DNA from: Leptospira sp. 96542
GTDB taxonomy: Bacteria > Spirochaetota > Leptospiria > Leptospirales > Leptospiraceae
Assembly (NCBI GenBank): GCA_029310945.1
Contig: JARJFC010000022.1
Span: 1 to 64,000 of the forward strand
Direction of reading: 5' to 3'
Length of the DNA: 64,000 bases
Each line of letters begins with the position of its first letter. Within the stretch, counting starts at the first letter, position 1. Shown here in pieces: positions 1 through 10,576 of the stretch. Below the pieces are notes generated by a model. It saw only the letters and a list, made by a program, of their open reading frames with translations, was not told the DNA's origin and did not search any database. Position numbers and translations under genes: made by a program.

Positions 1-6
1 GGAAAA

Positions 7-312
7 ATGAGCCAACTGAGCCCGACAAGTGATGTATGGCTCTGTGTGGGCAAACCACATATTTTCCAAAGATTCAGCGTAGGACCGAATCGAAACCTAG
101 GAATTGGGACCAAACAGGTAAAAGGACAAGTTGTGGAAGCGAATGGAGAAACTGGCCAAATTGTCTATTTGGAACGGGGTCGAAGAATCTATCTGACCAT
201 AGATCCAATACTCGCCCAAGAAATGGAGCAAAGGCTTGGAAAGATGGAAGTTGTGGAAATCGACGGGGAATTTCGATACGATCGGATCCGGCATTTCTAT
301 ACTAAAAATTAG
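7..312 (+). CDS. Small hypothetical protein upstream of carA
   Basis: A 101-residue reading frame ends 48 bases before the carA start and runs in the same direction, so the two are probably co-transcribed. The frame is open to the left edge of the window, so the true start may lie outside it; the ATG used has no well-spaced ribosome site. No family is recognised. The second half (from about residue 38) reads like a small beta-rich domain (GQVVEANGETGQIVYLERG, then RRIYLTIDPILAQEM). There is no signal peptide or membrane segment. The function is unknown. Confidence 0.5.
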   Translation: MSQLSPTSDVWLCVGKPHIFQRFSVGPNRNLGIGTKQVKGQVVEANGETGQIVYLERGRRIYLTIDPILAQEMEQRLGKMEVVEIDGEFRYDRIRHFYTKN

Positions 313-360
313 GCGTTTTTTTGTTCGTCACAGGCGCCACATTCTTTGGAATGGATACCG

Positions 361-1452
361 ATGAAGGCATTTTTGGTATTAGCAAATGGAATGGTAATGG
401 AAGGGCGCTCCTTTGGAGCAGAAACAAAGGCCATTGGTGAAGTGGTATTCAATACTTCCATGGCCGGCTACCAGGAAATTCTCACAGACCCCTCTTACAA
501 AGGACAAATCATCAACCTCACCTACCCGATGGTTGGGAATTATGGAATCAATCCCGATGATATGGAGTCCGATAAAATCCAAGCTTCTGGTCTCATTGCC
601 AAAGAGTATGTAAAAAATCCTTCCAACTTCCAATCCAGAGAAACACTGAGCCAATTTCTGATTCGTTTTGGAATCCCAGGCATCGAAGGCATTGACACAC
701 GCAAACTAACAAGGCTCATTCGAAATACGGGTGCTATGTCCTGTGGGATATTTGTGAGTGAATCCTATCAGCCATCCTTTTTGGAAGAAGTCAAAAATGC
801 ACCAAGTATGGAAGGACTCGATCTTGCGAAGGTGGTAACTTGCGAAAAACCTTATTTGTACGGTGCACATTCACCTAGCAAGTTCAAGTTGGCAGTTTAT
901 GATTTTGGAGTCAAAAGAAATATCCTCAAACTACTCGACCAAGCTGGGTTCAATGTACATGTCTTCCCTGCCCTAACACCCGCAGATGATTTATTAAAAG
1001 AAAATTTTGATGCATATTTTTTATCCAACGGTCCAGGTGATCCAGAGCCACTCGATTACGCGATCAATGCTGCAAAATCAATTATGGGAGCCAAAAAACC
1101 ATTATTTGGAATTTGTTTAGGTCACCAAATCATTGGCCTTGCCCTCGGCAAAAAAACCGCCAAACTCAAATTTGGTCACAGAGGCGGCAACCACCCTGTT
1201 AAAAATACGGAGACAGGCAAAATCGAAATTACATCGCAAAATCATGGTTTTCATGTACTCGGTGAATCCACTTCGGATCTCCCCATCACACGTATCAATT
1301 TGTTTGACAACACGGTTGCTGGCCTAAAAAAAACCGGTCTGCCTGTAATGGCAGTGCAATACCACCCCGAAGCTTGCCCTGGACCACATGATTCGGCATA
1401 CCATTTTAATGAATTTTATACTATGGTAGATTCCTTCCTATCTGTAAAATAG
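361..1452 (+). CDS. carA: Carbamoyl-phosphate synthase small (glutaminase) subunit
   Basis: CarA hydrolyses glutamine and passes ammonia to CarB to make carbamoyl phosphate for pyrimidines and arginine, in the cytoplasm. The N-terminal CPSase small-chain domain includes [16 protein letters not shown]. The C-terminal class I glutamine amidotransferase domain has the nucleophile Cys in GICLGHQ (residue 252) and the His/Glu pair in [11 protein letters not shown] (335 and 337). At 363 residues it has the usual family length. ATG at 361 is preferred because it begins at [10 protein letters not shown], where homologues begin; an in-frame TTG at 346 would add five residues. carB is not adjacent. A DUF5808 gene follows 19 bases downstream. 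Confidence 0.95.
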   Translation: MKAFLVLANGMVMEGRSFGAETKAIGEVVFNTSMAGYQEILTDPSYKGQIINLTYPMVGNYGINPDDMESDKIQASGLIAKEYVKNPSNFQSRETLSQFLIRFGIPGIEGIDTRKLTRLIRNTGAMSCGIFVSESYQPSFLEEVKNAPSMEGLDLAKVVTCEKPYLYGAHSPSKFKLAVYDFGVKRNILKLLDQAGFNVHVFPALTPADDLLKENFDAYFLSNGPGDPEPLDYAINAAKSIMGAKKPLFGICLGHQIIGLALGKKTAKLKFGHRGGNHPVKNTETGKIEITSQNHGFHVLGESTSDLPITRINLFDNTVAGLKKTGLPVMAVQYHPEACPGPHDSAYHFNEFYTMVDSFLSVK

Positions 1453-1471
1453 GTAAAAAAGGAGTGGTTCT

Positions 1472-1657
1472 ATGCCATACAATGAAGATAAGAATTTTTG
1501 GGGCATTCCGTACGGAACTGAGATTTCTGCAGAGGCATTTGTAAAAGATATCTGGGATCCAAGCACAGAAGAAATTTTAACACCAAAACAATTTTTTGGT
1601 TTGGGTTGGGGTGTGAATCTACATGCTCTTGGGCGTCGGACTGGCCTTATCAAATAA
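1472..1657 (+). CDS. DUF5808-like small protein
   Basis: This is a 61-residue protein with a strong ribosome site (AAAAAGGAG, eight bases before ATG). It matches the DUF5808 pattern as I know it: NFWGIPYG, then WDPSTEEILTPKQFFGLGWGVN, meaning an aromatic-Gly-x-Pro-Tyr start, a W-x-P core and a closing PK-x-FG-x-GW-x-x-N motif. The function of that family is unknown. The 3' end overlaps the end of the convergent minus-strand gene by 39 bases, so the last 13 codons are antisense to another coding sequence. The good ribosome site and family match support it despite the overlap. Confidence 0.7.
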   Translation: MPYNEDKNFWGIPYGTEISAEAFVKDIWDPSTEEILTPKQFFGLGWGVNLHALGRRTGLIK

Positions 1658-2641
1658 ACGAATACCCAGTTTGTTCAGAAGCACACTTCTACCAGTTTGG
1701 TTGAGGTGTGTAAAGTCTGCAAAAAATTTACTATCCTCAAACCCGTCCTCTCTCAAATCGAAATACGATAAACCTTCTGATTCCAAAAATCTTTCTAAAG
1801 GTAAATTTGATTTTGTTTTCACAATGTCTGCTTCCATCTGCGGCGAAAATGGGAGGCGAAGTAAAACAACTGTTATTCCCTTCTCTTTCCATAAACGAAA
1901 ACAATCTTTCCATATTTTTTGAGACTGGTTTCTTTGGTTCAAAAAAACGGTAGTACTGTTTTCCAATTGTTTTGAATCTTCAGCCAATACAGGAAAATTC
2001 CCTTTATCTCTCCAAACCCAGGAACCACCATCTTCAGAAATCTTTGTTTTGATGATTTGGTTTTCTAGTTTTCGCGCTTCTAATAAATTTTTCTCAAAAC
2101 CAGTTTGTGCTAATTTTGAAAAGTTAGGGTTCAAAGCAAAGAAAGGAAAAATTTGAATTGTGAGTTTCCAAAAAAAATCGTAGCCATTTGCAAAATAACT
2201 TTTCCGTAAATATTCATTTGTTATGTGCTCGCTACGCAATACACCAAATGAAGTAAACAATTGTTTGTGAGCATCGGTAACGGTGTTTTTGCTGAGCGAG
2301 ATAGGAGAGATATTCACATAAATTTTTTTTACTTTTGACAACTTGGAAATATAAAAAAGATATTCATCCAAAATTCCCTCTGGTTGCTCACTTGGTCTTG
2401 GTGCGTATTGAATCTGAGAGAGTGTAATTTTTTCCCATCCAGAAATCATCTCTGGTGTGATCCCACTAATGATTTGGCTATCACCTAATACTAAAATTTC
2501 GGAGTCAGGATTTAATTCTCTCGTTTTTGAATGATACCAATAAAGGGAACTTGTTTCGCAAAAAGCAATTAAAAACTCCATCGTCAAATGCATTGAAAAA
2601 GAAATCAGCATCAAACATCCAAAAATATAACGAATTTTCAT
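1619..2641 (-). CDS. DUF1574-type SGNH-like protein, partner of the MBOAT acyltransferase
   Basis: This is a 340-residue protein with an N-terminal signal anchor (MKIRYIFGCLMLISFSMHL). An SGNH-type block I (VLGDSQ, residues 51-56) and a late D-x-x-H block (DFTHLNQTG, Asp 309 and His 312) match the catalytic pattern of AlgJ/AlgX- and DUF1574-like acetyl-group handling proteins. It lies 13 bases after an MBOAT gene, the usual arrangement for exporting acyl groups onto an extracytoplasmic glycan. That role is inferred and the acceptor is unknown. Start 2641 is chosen because the longer frame (to 2698) would run into the MBOAT gene and put 19 residues before the signal anchor. Its 3' end overlaps the convergent DUF5808 gene. 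Confidence 0.75.
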   Translation of the reverse strand: MKIRYIFGCLMLISFSMHLTMEFLIAFCETSSLYWYHSKTRELNPDSEILVLGDSQIISGITPEMISGWEKITLSQIQYAPRPSEQPEGILDEYLFYISKLSKVKKIYVNISPISLSKNTVTDAHKQLFTSFGVLRSEHITNEYLRKSYFANGYDFFWKLTIQIFPFFALNPNFSKLAQTGFEKNLLEARKLENQIIKTKISEDGGSWVWRDKGNFPVLAEDSKQLENSTTVFLNQRNQSQKIWKDCFRLWKEKGITVVLLRLPFSPQMEADIVKTKSNLPLERFLESEGLSYFDLREDGFEDSKFFADFTHLNQTGRSVLLNKLGIRLFDKASPTPKSM

Positions 2642-2654
2642 TCTTCGAACACTC

Positions 2655-4052
2655 TCAAAATTGAAAATAAAAGAACTCTTGTTTTGCGAAAGGAGCAAAT
2701 AAAGAAAACCAAGTGAAAAAAACCGAAAATATGATTAAAAAACGTAGTGGATTTTCATTTACAAACCAACTGGGTTTTTCTGTGTTTATTTTCTCTTGCC
2801 AAATATCAAAAACCAGAATGGGTAAAAAATAAACCAACACCCATAATTCAGAAATTAACTTTGGATCGATAGAAAATATATTCTTTATCACAAATACCAA
2901 ATCATCCGTTCCCGAAATTCGAAACAAAAGTAATCCAAAACTAAAACTAAAAAAAGTAAATAAGGTTCCGAAGATTGACAAAATTTTATTATCAATTTTT
3001 CCCAAAACAAAACGATCTAACAATCGGTAGATGACAATACAAAACCCTAAATACAATCCCCAAACCAAATATCCATATGTAGCACCGTGCCATAAACCGC
3101 CCAAAATCCAAACAATCATTACATTGATATTACTCTGAATGAAACCCGACCTGTTTCCTCCCAAAGGAATGTAAACATAATCTCGCAACCAACTAGAAAG
3201 CGAAATATGCCAACGTGTCCAAAACATAGCTGGATTTGTTGAAAAAAATGGTCTGTGAAAATTATTCATAAGATTGAAACCCATCATTTCACTTAAGCCA
3301 AGAGCACAAACAGAGTATCCAAAAAAATCGGCATATACTTGGAAAGCAAAAGCAGGAGACACAATCCAAAGAATTCCAGGGTTCAAAGAATCATAAGAAA
3401 CCAATTTGGAATCCACATAACTTGCCAAAGGATCCGCTATATTTGCCTTTAAAAACACTCCCCAAAGGAACAAACTGATTCCAGAAAAAAATTTAATTTT
3501 TGTTACTACTCTTGGATTTTTGATTTGAGGCAGAAGTGATCCTGGTCTTTCGATTGGACCTGCAAGCAAAAGCGGAAAAAATAAGTCATAGATTGCAAAT
3601 TCTAATAAAGAATCTGCTTCTTCAATTTTTCTATTATAAAGTTCTACCAAGTAACTGATATTATGGAATGTGTAAAATGATACACCGACTGGTAATAAAA
3701 TTTCTGGTTTCCATATGGAAAACGAAGAATCAAAAGAAGTCATAATATCATCAAAAACACCCAAAAGGAACAGTGTGTATTTAAAAACAGCTAACAAAAA
3801 TAGGTTAGCAATAACACCCATAAGTAAAATTTTTTTTCTTTTACTTCCTTCATGTTTGTGCAAAAACTTAGCCAAATAAAAATTAAAACAGACGGCGAGG
3901 AGTAAGATTATACCCATTTTCCAATCAAAACGAGTATAAAAGTATAAGCCAAAAATAAATAAACTTAGATTCTGAATCTTTCGATTAGAAGATAAATAAA
4001 TTAGGTAAAAAACTGCAAAACTAATTAAAAATGGAATGGAGTTGAACAACAA
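2655..4052 (-). CDS. MBOAT family membrane O-acyltransferase (AlgI/DltB-like)
   Basis: This is a 465-residue multi-pass membrane protein. It shows the MBOAT hallmarks RWHISLSSWLRDYVYIPLGG (residues 280-299) and the invariant histidine in LWHGATYG (His 322), about 30 residues later. AlgI/DltB-like members move acyl groups, usually acetyl, across the cytoplasmic membrane onto extracellular polysaccharide or lipid-linked sugars. The DUF1574/SGNH-like gene 13 bases downstream is the probable periplasmic partner. It begins 11 bases after the GAF-protein gene, so it may belong to one long transcript. The substrate cannot be told from the sequence. Confidence 0.88.
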   Translation of the reverse strand: MLFNSIPFLISFAVFYLIYLSSNRKIQNLSLFIFGLYFYTRFDWKMGIILLLAVCFNFYLAKFLHKHEGSKRKKILLMGVIANLFLLAVFKYTLFLLGVFDDIMTSFDSSFSIWKPEILLPVGVSFYTFHNISYLVELYNRKIEEADSLLEFAIYDLFFPLLLAGPIERPGSLLPQIKNPRVVTKIKFFSGISLFLWGVFLKANIADPLASYVDSKLVSYDSLNPGILWIVSPAFAFQVYADFFGYSVCALGLSEMMGFNLMNNFHRPFFSTNPAMFWTRWHISLSSWLRDYVYIPLGGNRSGFIQSNINVMIVWILGGLWHGATYGYLVWGLYLGFCIVIYRLLDRFVLGKIDNKILSIFGTLFTFFSFSFGLLLFRISGTDDLVFVIKNIFSIDPKLISELWVLVYFLPILVFDIWQEKINTEKPSWFVNENPLRFLIIFSVFFTWFSLFAPFAKQEFFYFQF

Positions 4053-4063
4053 AACAATTGTCC

Positions 4064-6145
4064 TTAAGCTTCCTCAATCATTTCTAAAAATAAATTTTTG
4101 TCTTTTGTGTCCTTAGGATAAGAAAGAGTCAATACTCGGTAACTTGCTTTATAATCAAACGAAAGAATCTCTTCTTTTTTTGCAAAGGTTGATTTGATTT
4201 TTTTGATTACCACATCTGTTTCTTCTTTATCTTTGCCATGCAACAACATTACAAATTTACCTTGCCCAACTCTTGTAAAAAAATCCATTTCACTGATATG
4301 TTCGATAATGATTTTACGAAGTGCGTCCGCATAACGAGCAAAATTGCCTGCGCTTGTAAGCTGGATCATTCGCGCTACATTTTGTATTTTAAACATTGTA
4401 ACAGTAAATGATATATTCATCTTCGATGCTTTTTCTATTTCACTTAAAATCCTTGTTTCCAATGGATTAAATGGATTTCGGAATAAAGCATCCTTTTCTT
4501 TTAAAATAAGTAAATTAGCAAAAACAGGAGCTGAAGTTTCCAATAATGCTACAGCAATATCTCTTGTGGTATCTGTCCATGGTACATTTGTAGAATGTAC
4601 AACAATCATTCCAACAAGCCAATTTAAATTGATGATCGGAAGAATCGTAAATTCATTCATGATTCCCAATTCATCATTTGTAAAAATTGATTTTAACTCT
4701 GAATCTTCTCTGAAATTTTCCAAACGATAGACACCAGGTATATTAGAGACCATACCAACAATGTCGGAATTTTTACTCAGTCGAAAATCTTTTGCCCTTT
4801 CAGGAAGAATGAAATTAGAACCAAATACTATGTAATCTTCCTTAAATTCTGAATCCAAAATTAAAAATGAATACTGTTTCACACCCAATTTTTCACGGAT
4901 GTTCTCCGCAAACAAATCAAATGCTTCATCCATCTTTCGCACGCGTGCGAAATCTCTGGCCGTTTTTAAAACCGCTTCATTGATGGAGATGACTTCTTTG
5001 GCTATATTTAAATCTTCATTTAATTTTTCAAACTCCGAAACTCTTTCAAAAACAGAACCAGCTATATCACCAACTATTTTTACGAATTCCAAATCATCTG
5101 CAATGTATTCTTCGCTATTGATGAGTTTACCGAGTGACATTACGCCATAACATTTATCTTTGTGCCGAATCGGTACCAAAACTTCCGAATTCAGTTCATT
5201 CAAAAGGTTCTTTTCTCGGTCTGGTATCTTCAAACTTTTGAATTCTCCAGCATACACAACAGAATCTGAGTCTGTCATACGTGAATAAATTTCATCGTTA
5301 GGTTGGAGATACCAACTATCTTTTATGGACACACCTTGTGCAGCCACGGCTTCCCATTTTTGAATTTTCGGATTTGTGGATGTTATTATCACCACAGAAG
5401 AACAACCAACTTGTCCAATCACACTATAAACTAAGTTATCAAAAAAATCTGAATATTCCACTGAGGAAGCTATATCTTTAGTGATTTCAAAAATAGCCTG
5501 ATAATTTTCGATTCGTTTTTTTGAAGCTAGGTGGTATGCCATGGGAGCCGTACCAAAATCAGATTCGTCATCAAATAAAATTTCTTCTGTTAGCGGAGCC
5601 GGATCATCCTTAGTTGGGCGTAGCGGTTGTTTAGATGCTTCTTTTTTCGCGTCGTTTTCCCATTCTTCGAACAAATCAACTTCAGGCAGAGGTGCCGATT
5701 CTTCATCGGGTTCGAGTTCAATTAAATTTTCACCCGTTTTGGGTTCATCTTCAAATATGGGTTCTGGATCTGGAGTTTCCAAATTTTCAACCGGAGAATC
5801 AAAGTTAGTTGGAATTTCATCGATGTCATCCAAATGTTCAAATGGATCGTCTCTCAATGGATCTTTATCATCTGCCAATTCAAAATCATCCATCAATTCA
5901 GGAATGTCACTCAGATCAAAATCTTCTTCACCATCTGGATTTGGTAGATCACCAATTTCTGTTGCTGGACTAAGATTTTCTTCGTCATCTAACCAATCAT
6001 TTTCTGTTGGCGATGGAATTAACTCTTCTTTAAATTTTTCTGCCTTCTTTAATAATGAAGGAGTTTCGATTGGGCTTGCAGATTCTTTAGACGGAAAAGA
6101 CCCAGTTTTTTTTTGGATCTCCTCTGCTCGGTCAAGAAGTCCCAA
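4064..6145 (-). CDS. GAF-domain protein with acidic N-terminus and degenerate GGDEF-like C-terminus
   Basis: This 693-residue cytoplasmic protein is probably a sensor or scaffold. The first 200 residues are acidic and Pro-rich, probably disordered. A first GAF-like domain follows (about 215-370, around YQAIFEITKDIASSVEYSDF), then a helical linker (SINEAVLKTARDFARVRKMD) and a second GAF-like domain to about 560. The last 120 residues (from ETRILSEIEKASKMNIS) look like a GGDEF fold without the GGDEF signature; VGQGKFVMLLHG sits where the active-site loop would be, so no cyclase activity is expected. It starts one base after the upstream acidic-protein gene ends, and the acidic N-terminus resembles that protein in composition, so the two may work together. 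Confidence 0.8.
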   Translation of the reverse strand: MGLLDRAEEIQKKTGSFPSKESASPIETPSLLKKAEKFKEELIPSPTENDWLDDEENLSPATEIGDLPNPDGEEDFDLSDIPELMDDFELADDKDPLRDDPFEHLDDIDEIPTNFDSPVENLETPDPEPIFEDEPKTGENLIELEPDEESAPLPEVDLFEEWENDAKKEASKQPLRPTKDDPAPLTEEILFDDESDFGTAPMAYHLASKKRIENYQAIFEITKDIASSVEYSDFFDNLVYSVIGQVGCSSVVIITSTNPKIQKWEAVAAQGVSIKDSWYLQPNDEIYSRMTDSDSVVYAGEFKSLKIPDREKNLLNELNSEVLVPIRHKDKCYGVMSLGKLINSEEYIADDLEFVKIVGDIAGSVFERVSEFEKLNEDLNIAKEVISINEAVLKTARDFARVRKMDEAFDLFAENIREKLGVKQYSFLILDSEFKEDYIVFGSNFILPERAKDFRLSKNSDIVGMVSNIPGVYRLENFREDSELKSIFTNDELGIMNEFTILPIINLNWLVGMIVVHSTNVPWTDTTRDIAVALLETSAPVFANLLILKEKDALFRNPFNPLETRILSEIEKASKMNISFTVTMFKIQNVARMIQLTSAGNFARYADALRKIIIEHISEMDFFTRVGQGKFVMLLHGKDKEETDVVIKKIKSTFAKKEEILSFDYKASYRVLTLSYPKDTKDKNLFLEMIEEA

Positions 6146-6146
6146 T

Positions 6147-8411
6147 TTAGACCTCCAGTTCTTTCATCATTTTTTTATAAAGCTCAAAGTATTGAGATTT
6201 TGAAAACTCGCGAATCACATCGTCTGGTAAATTTCCTAAAAGATTGTCTAAATATCCGAGAACTTTTTTTCGGTCTTCTGTTGAAAGGTTATCGGCAGTA
6301 ATTCCGTCCGGTTCAGTGTCCTCTGAAGATGGTTCTTCTTTCGATTCAATTGGAGTGACGTCCGATTTACGGAGTTCTTCCAATGGTGAAAGTTTGCCTT
6401 CCATCGCATATTCATCTAAGTCTATTTCCACAGGTTCAGACTGGTCTTTTTGAAGAGTTGGGATTCGAACGACTTCCTCTTCGTCTTCTTCATGTTCGAT
6501 GAGGTCGGCTGTATCACCGAGAGTCACTAGATCAGATTCACCCTCATTCACTTCCATCTCCGTTTGGATCGGAGATTCTTCTTCAAAAGGGAGGTCGCCA
6601 ATATCTTCCAGGTTCTCACCAGGAATTTCTTCACCCAAAATATCATCTAAGTTTTCTGGAGAGAGAGTGATCACTTCTTCTTCTGGCGGGAAACCTGCTC
6701 CGCCTAACTCATCATCCTCTTCTGTTTCTGCAGTGATGTTTTCCAACTCTTCCATGGATAGGGCTATGGATTCGTCTTCCTCATCCTCCGAAAGAGTATC
6801 GACGTTTGGTTTTTCTTCTTCGTAAGGGAGAGGAGCTCTATCCAGACTATCAACAAGTTCTTCTTCCGAAACTTCTTCCGCATCAGATGCAATGGATTCT
6901 AACTCATCCATTGAAAGGGCGATTGGCCCTTCGTCATCTTCCACTTCAAAACCTTCCATTTGACCTTCTAGTCCGCTTGAGGGATCCGAGTCAAAATCAG
7001 TTTCAAATTGATTTTCATCGCCATCCTCTTCTGAAGGATCACCAGCTATTATATTGCCAAGTTCGTCAGGGCTCAATGTGATGGATTCGTCTTCTACTTC
7101 ACCATCCAAAATATTTTCATTTGGAATTTCTTCATCATCAAATGAAAGTTCCTCAGAACTGATATTTTCTAATTCTTCCAACGAAAGAGTGATTGGTTCA
7201 TCATCCAAGTCTTCCGAGATCGTTTCACCCTGCTCTTCTGGGGATACTTTATCATCTATATCAAAAATAATTTCTTCTTCTGGTTCTTCTTTTGTGTCTG
7301 TATTGTTCTCTTCGAATACATTTGTATTTTCTTCTCCGAGTAGATCAAAAGAATCTTCGCCAAAGGAATCAGCTTCTCCCTCATCAAACGAATTGATTCC
7401 ATCATCCGTGGCTAAAAATTCTTCTTCCGATCCGAGAGTTTCTTCCAGGCTTGCTTCGCCTGAAGCGCCTAAAATATCTCCTAATTCTTCATCTGAAAGA
7501 GTTAGATTTTCATCTTCTTTCGTTCCACCAAATAATTCCTCTTCTTCTGGATCCTTTAGTGGCTTGAATTCTGGTTCAACTACCTCTTCATGATCGGACA
7601 AATCAAGTTGGGGGATTCCGTCCTCATCAAATGGGATTGTGGTATCTACATCTGAATCATCAAGATCCAGACCTAAATCAGAATGTTCATCAATCAAGTT
7701 CTGTTCTATAGGTGTATTAAATTCACCTAACTCTGATTCGAGTTCGAACTCATCAGGCAAAAGGACTTCTTCGTCTTCGGATAAATTTTCTTCGTTATCT
7801 CGAAACTCACCAGAATGTTCTTCTTCTTCTAAATCCCCAGTAATATTTTCAAGTTCTTCTAGTGATAGAGCAAGTGGACCTTCCTCTTCTTCTCCGAACT
7901 CTGGTTCTTGTTTTTTGCTAACTGTGAGAATTCCATTCTCACCATTGAGAATTGCGTCTATTTCTTTATCTAAATCAATTATATCATCATCAAATTCGAG
8001 GTCGAGGTCTACATCCAATTGAATGGATTCATCATTTGACTTTTCTTCGCCTTCTAACTCTTGTTTATCAGACCCATCGTCAAAATTACCAAAATCTAGA
8101 TCTTCATCATTGTCGTGAAGAACAGGGTCATCTTCACCCAAAAGGTTTAGATCTGAATCCAAATCGATATCTAAAAAATCGTCGTCATCTTCATCAGAAG
8201 AAACAACCATATTCGACAGAACGTCATCATCACCGTTGTCTTCTTCAAATTCGGAAATTTCCTCTAAATCTGGGGGTTCCATTCCTGGAGAGATATCCAT
8301 CTCTTCATCACCCAAATCAAAATCGTCCAGGTCCAAGGAAAACGAATCTTCATCGAGCGTAGGTTCGATGTTTTCTAGATCTTCATTTTGATTGTTTTCT
8401 TGATCCGCCAT
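6147..8411 (-). CDS. Extremely acidic repeat-motif protein, spirochaete-type C-terminus
   Basis: This 754-residue protein is dominated by Glu, Asp, Ser and Leu and is almost certainly disordered. Seven spaced copies of one short motif are visible, of the form [IL]-[TA]-L-S-x-[ED]-[EN]-L-x-x-I: GPLALSLEELENI (178), ENLTLSDEELGDI (301), EPITLSLEELENI (405), ESITLSPDELGNI (442), GPIALSMDELESI (495), ESIALSMEELENI (547) and EVITLSPENLDDI (579). The last 45 residues form a separate helical segment (KVLGYLDNLLGNLP, then IREFSKSQYFELYKKMMKEL). I associate that ending with other spirochaete proteins, from memory only. There is no signal peptide or membrane segment. It lies between the SLBB and GAF genes. 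Repeated docking helices for a partner protein are an inference. Confidence 0.85.
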   Translation of the reverse strand: MADQENNQNEDLENIEPTLDEDSFSLDLDDFDLGDEEMDISPGMEPPDLEEISEFEEDNGDDDVLSNMVVSSDEDDDDFLDIDLDSDLNLLGEDDPVLHDNDEDLDFGNFDDGSDKQELEGEEKSNDESIQLDVDLDLEFDDDIIDLDKEIDAILNGENGILTVSKKQEPEFGEEEEGPLALSLEELENITGDLEEEEHSGEFRDNEENLSEDEEVLLPDEFELESELGEFNTPIEQNLIDEHSDLGLDLDDSDVDTTIPFDEDGIPQLDLSDHEEVVEPEFKPLKDPEEEELFGGTKEDENLTLSDEELGDILGASGEASLEETLGSEEEFLATDDGINSFDEGEADSFGEDSFDLLGEENTNVFEENNTDTKEEPEEEIIFDIDDKVSPEEQGETISEDLDDEPITLSLEELENISSEELSFDDEEIPNENILDGEVEDESITLSPDELGNIIAGDPSEEDGDENQFETDFDSDPSSGLEGQMEGFEVEDDEGPIALSMDELESIASDAEEVSEEELVDSLDRAPLPYEEEKPNVDTLSEDEEDESIALSMEELENITAETEEDDELGGAGFPPEEEVITLSPENLDDILGEEIPGENLEDIGDLPFEEESPIQTEMEVNEGESDLVTLGDTADLIEHEEDEEEVVRIPTLQKDQSEPVEIDLDEYAMEGKLSPLEELRKSDVTPIESKEEPSSEDTEPDGITADNLSTEDRKKVLGYLDNLLGNLPDDVIREFSKSQYFELYKKMMKELEV

Positions 8412-8420
8412 TCTTGTCGA

Positions 8421-8714
8421 TTACCGTTTTCCCAAATTTAGAACCTGGCCATCCTCTAATGGTTGTTCCAGGAACTTCTCCTCCGTTGGTTTGCGAGAAG
8501 CAGGGAGAAATCCCCCTGCCTTATTTACCAAATCCCATCCATTTGAGCCGGCCTCAATTGAATAAATTCCCGGGTATTTCACCGGCCCATCTATTCTAAC
8601 ATGGATGGGTTCTTCGGAATAGAGTGTTTTTCGCAAACTTGGGTTTTCCTTCAAATAAATGAGACCTGCTAAAAGTAACATCAAAATTACAATTCTACGG
8701 ATCCATCTTGCCAA
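8421..8714 (-). CDS. Small membrane-anchored SLBB-domain protein
   Basis: This 97-residue protein has one N-terminal membrane anchor (IRRIVILMLLLAGLIYL, residues 5-21) and one beta-grasp SLBB-like domain, with the usual order IHVRIDGPVKYPGIYSI, then GWDLVNKAGGF and finally DGQVLNLGKR. SLBB domains bind soluble ligands or sugars and occur in ComEA-like and polysaccharide-export proteins; here there is no DNA-binding helix-hairpin-helix. It lies 47 bases after atpC, across an inverted repeat, and 9 bases before the acidic-protein gene. The ligand is unknown. Confidence 0.75.
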   Translation of the reverse strand: MARWIRRIVILMLLLAGLIYLKENPSLRKTLYSEEPIHVRIDGPVKYPGIYSIEAGSNGWDLVNKAGGFLPASRKPTEEKFLEQPLEDGQVLNLGKR

Positions 8715-8721
8715 AGGAACA

Positions 8722-8754
8722 CCCCCTCTGGTTTATTTTCGGCAGATAGGGGGG
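8722..8754 (-). repeat. Inverted repeat between atpC and the SLBB gene
   Basis: On the minus strand CCCCCCTATCT and AGAGGGGG can pair around a 14-base loop. The T-run lies on the 5' side, so this is not a normal intrinsic terminator for the atp operon. It may instead be an mRNA-stabilising or processing stem at the end of the atp genes. Confidence 0.45.
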
Positions 8755-8761
8755 AAAAAAA

Positions 8762-9142
8762 TTAACGTTCGTGCAGTAAAATCCGCACTTTTGCTTTCTT
8801 TAATTGAATTTCTTTTTCTTTGGAAGACGACATAGACTCAGCTTCCTGTAATAATTCCACCGCATGGTCGTGAGAAAGGTCGTCCTCAGACTCGCCACCT
8901 TCTGTGAGCACTCGGATTTGGTCATTTTTTATCTCACAAAAGCCCCCATCGATGGCGATGCGGTATTCTTTACCAGAATTATGTAATTTGATGAGGCCAA
9001 AATCCAACTGGGACACGAGGGTTGCGTGCCCAGGCAAAATCCCGAAGTAACCAACAGCACCCGGCAGAATCACAGATTCTGCTTTTCCTTGGTAAAGGAT
9101 TTTATCAGGTGAAATGACCGTTAGGGTTAATTCTTTACTCAT
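8762..9142 (-). CDS. atpC: ATP synthase F1 epsilon subunit
   Basis: This is the central-stalk subunit of F1, which couples rotation and can inhibit ATP hydrolysis. It has 126 residues, a little shorter than the 130-140 common in the family. The N-terminal beta-sandwich is clear (LTVISPDKILYQGKAESVILPG, broken here only by family variation, then GYFGILPGHATLVSQL). The C-terminal helical part (DHAVELLQEAESM) is short. It is the last atp gene, 6 bases after atpD. Confidence 0.93.
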   Translation of the reverse strand: MSKELTLTVISPDKILYQGKAESVILPGAVGYFGILPGHATLVSQLDFGLIKLHNSGKEYRIAIDGGFCEIKNDQIRVLTEGGESEDDLSHDHAVELLQEAESMSSSKEKEIQLKKAKVRILLHER

Positions 9143-9148
9143 CTAAAA

Positions 9149-10576
<1,428 letters not shown>

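Noticed and set aside
313..360. Pyrimidine attenuator before carA
   Set aside because: GGCG...GGCGCC pieces are present, but no stable stem with a T-run follows in 48 bases.
5541..6203. 220-codon Ser/Gly-rich plus-strand frame opposite the GAF gene
   Set aside because: Same cause: a mirror of the Asp/Glu-rich N-terminus, without a ribosome site.
6244..8362. Several Ser-rich plus-strand frames of 60-180 codons opposite the acidic protein
   Set aside because: They are the complement of GAA/GAT-rich codons (TTC/ATC to Ser/Phe in shifted frames) and have no starts or family features.
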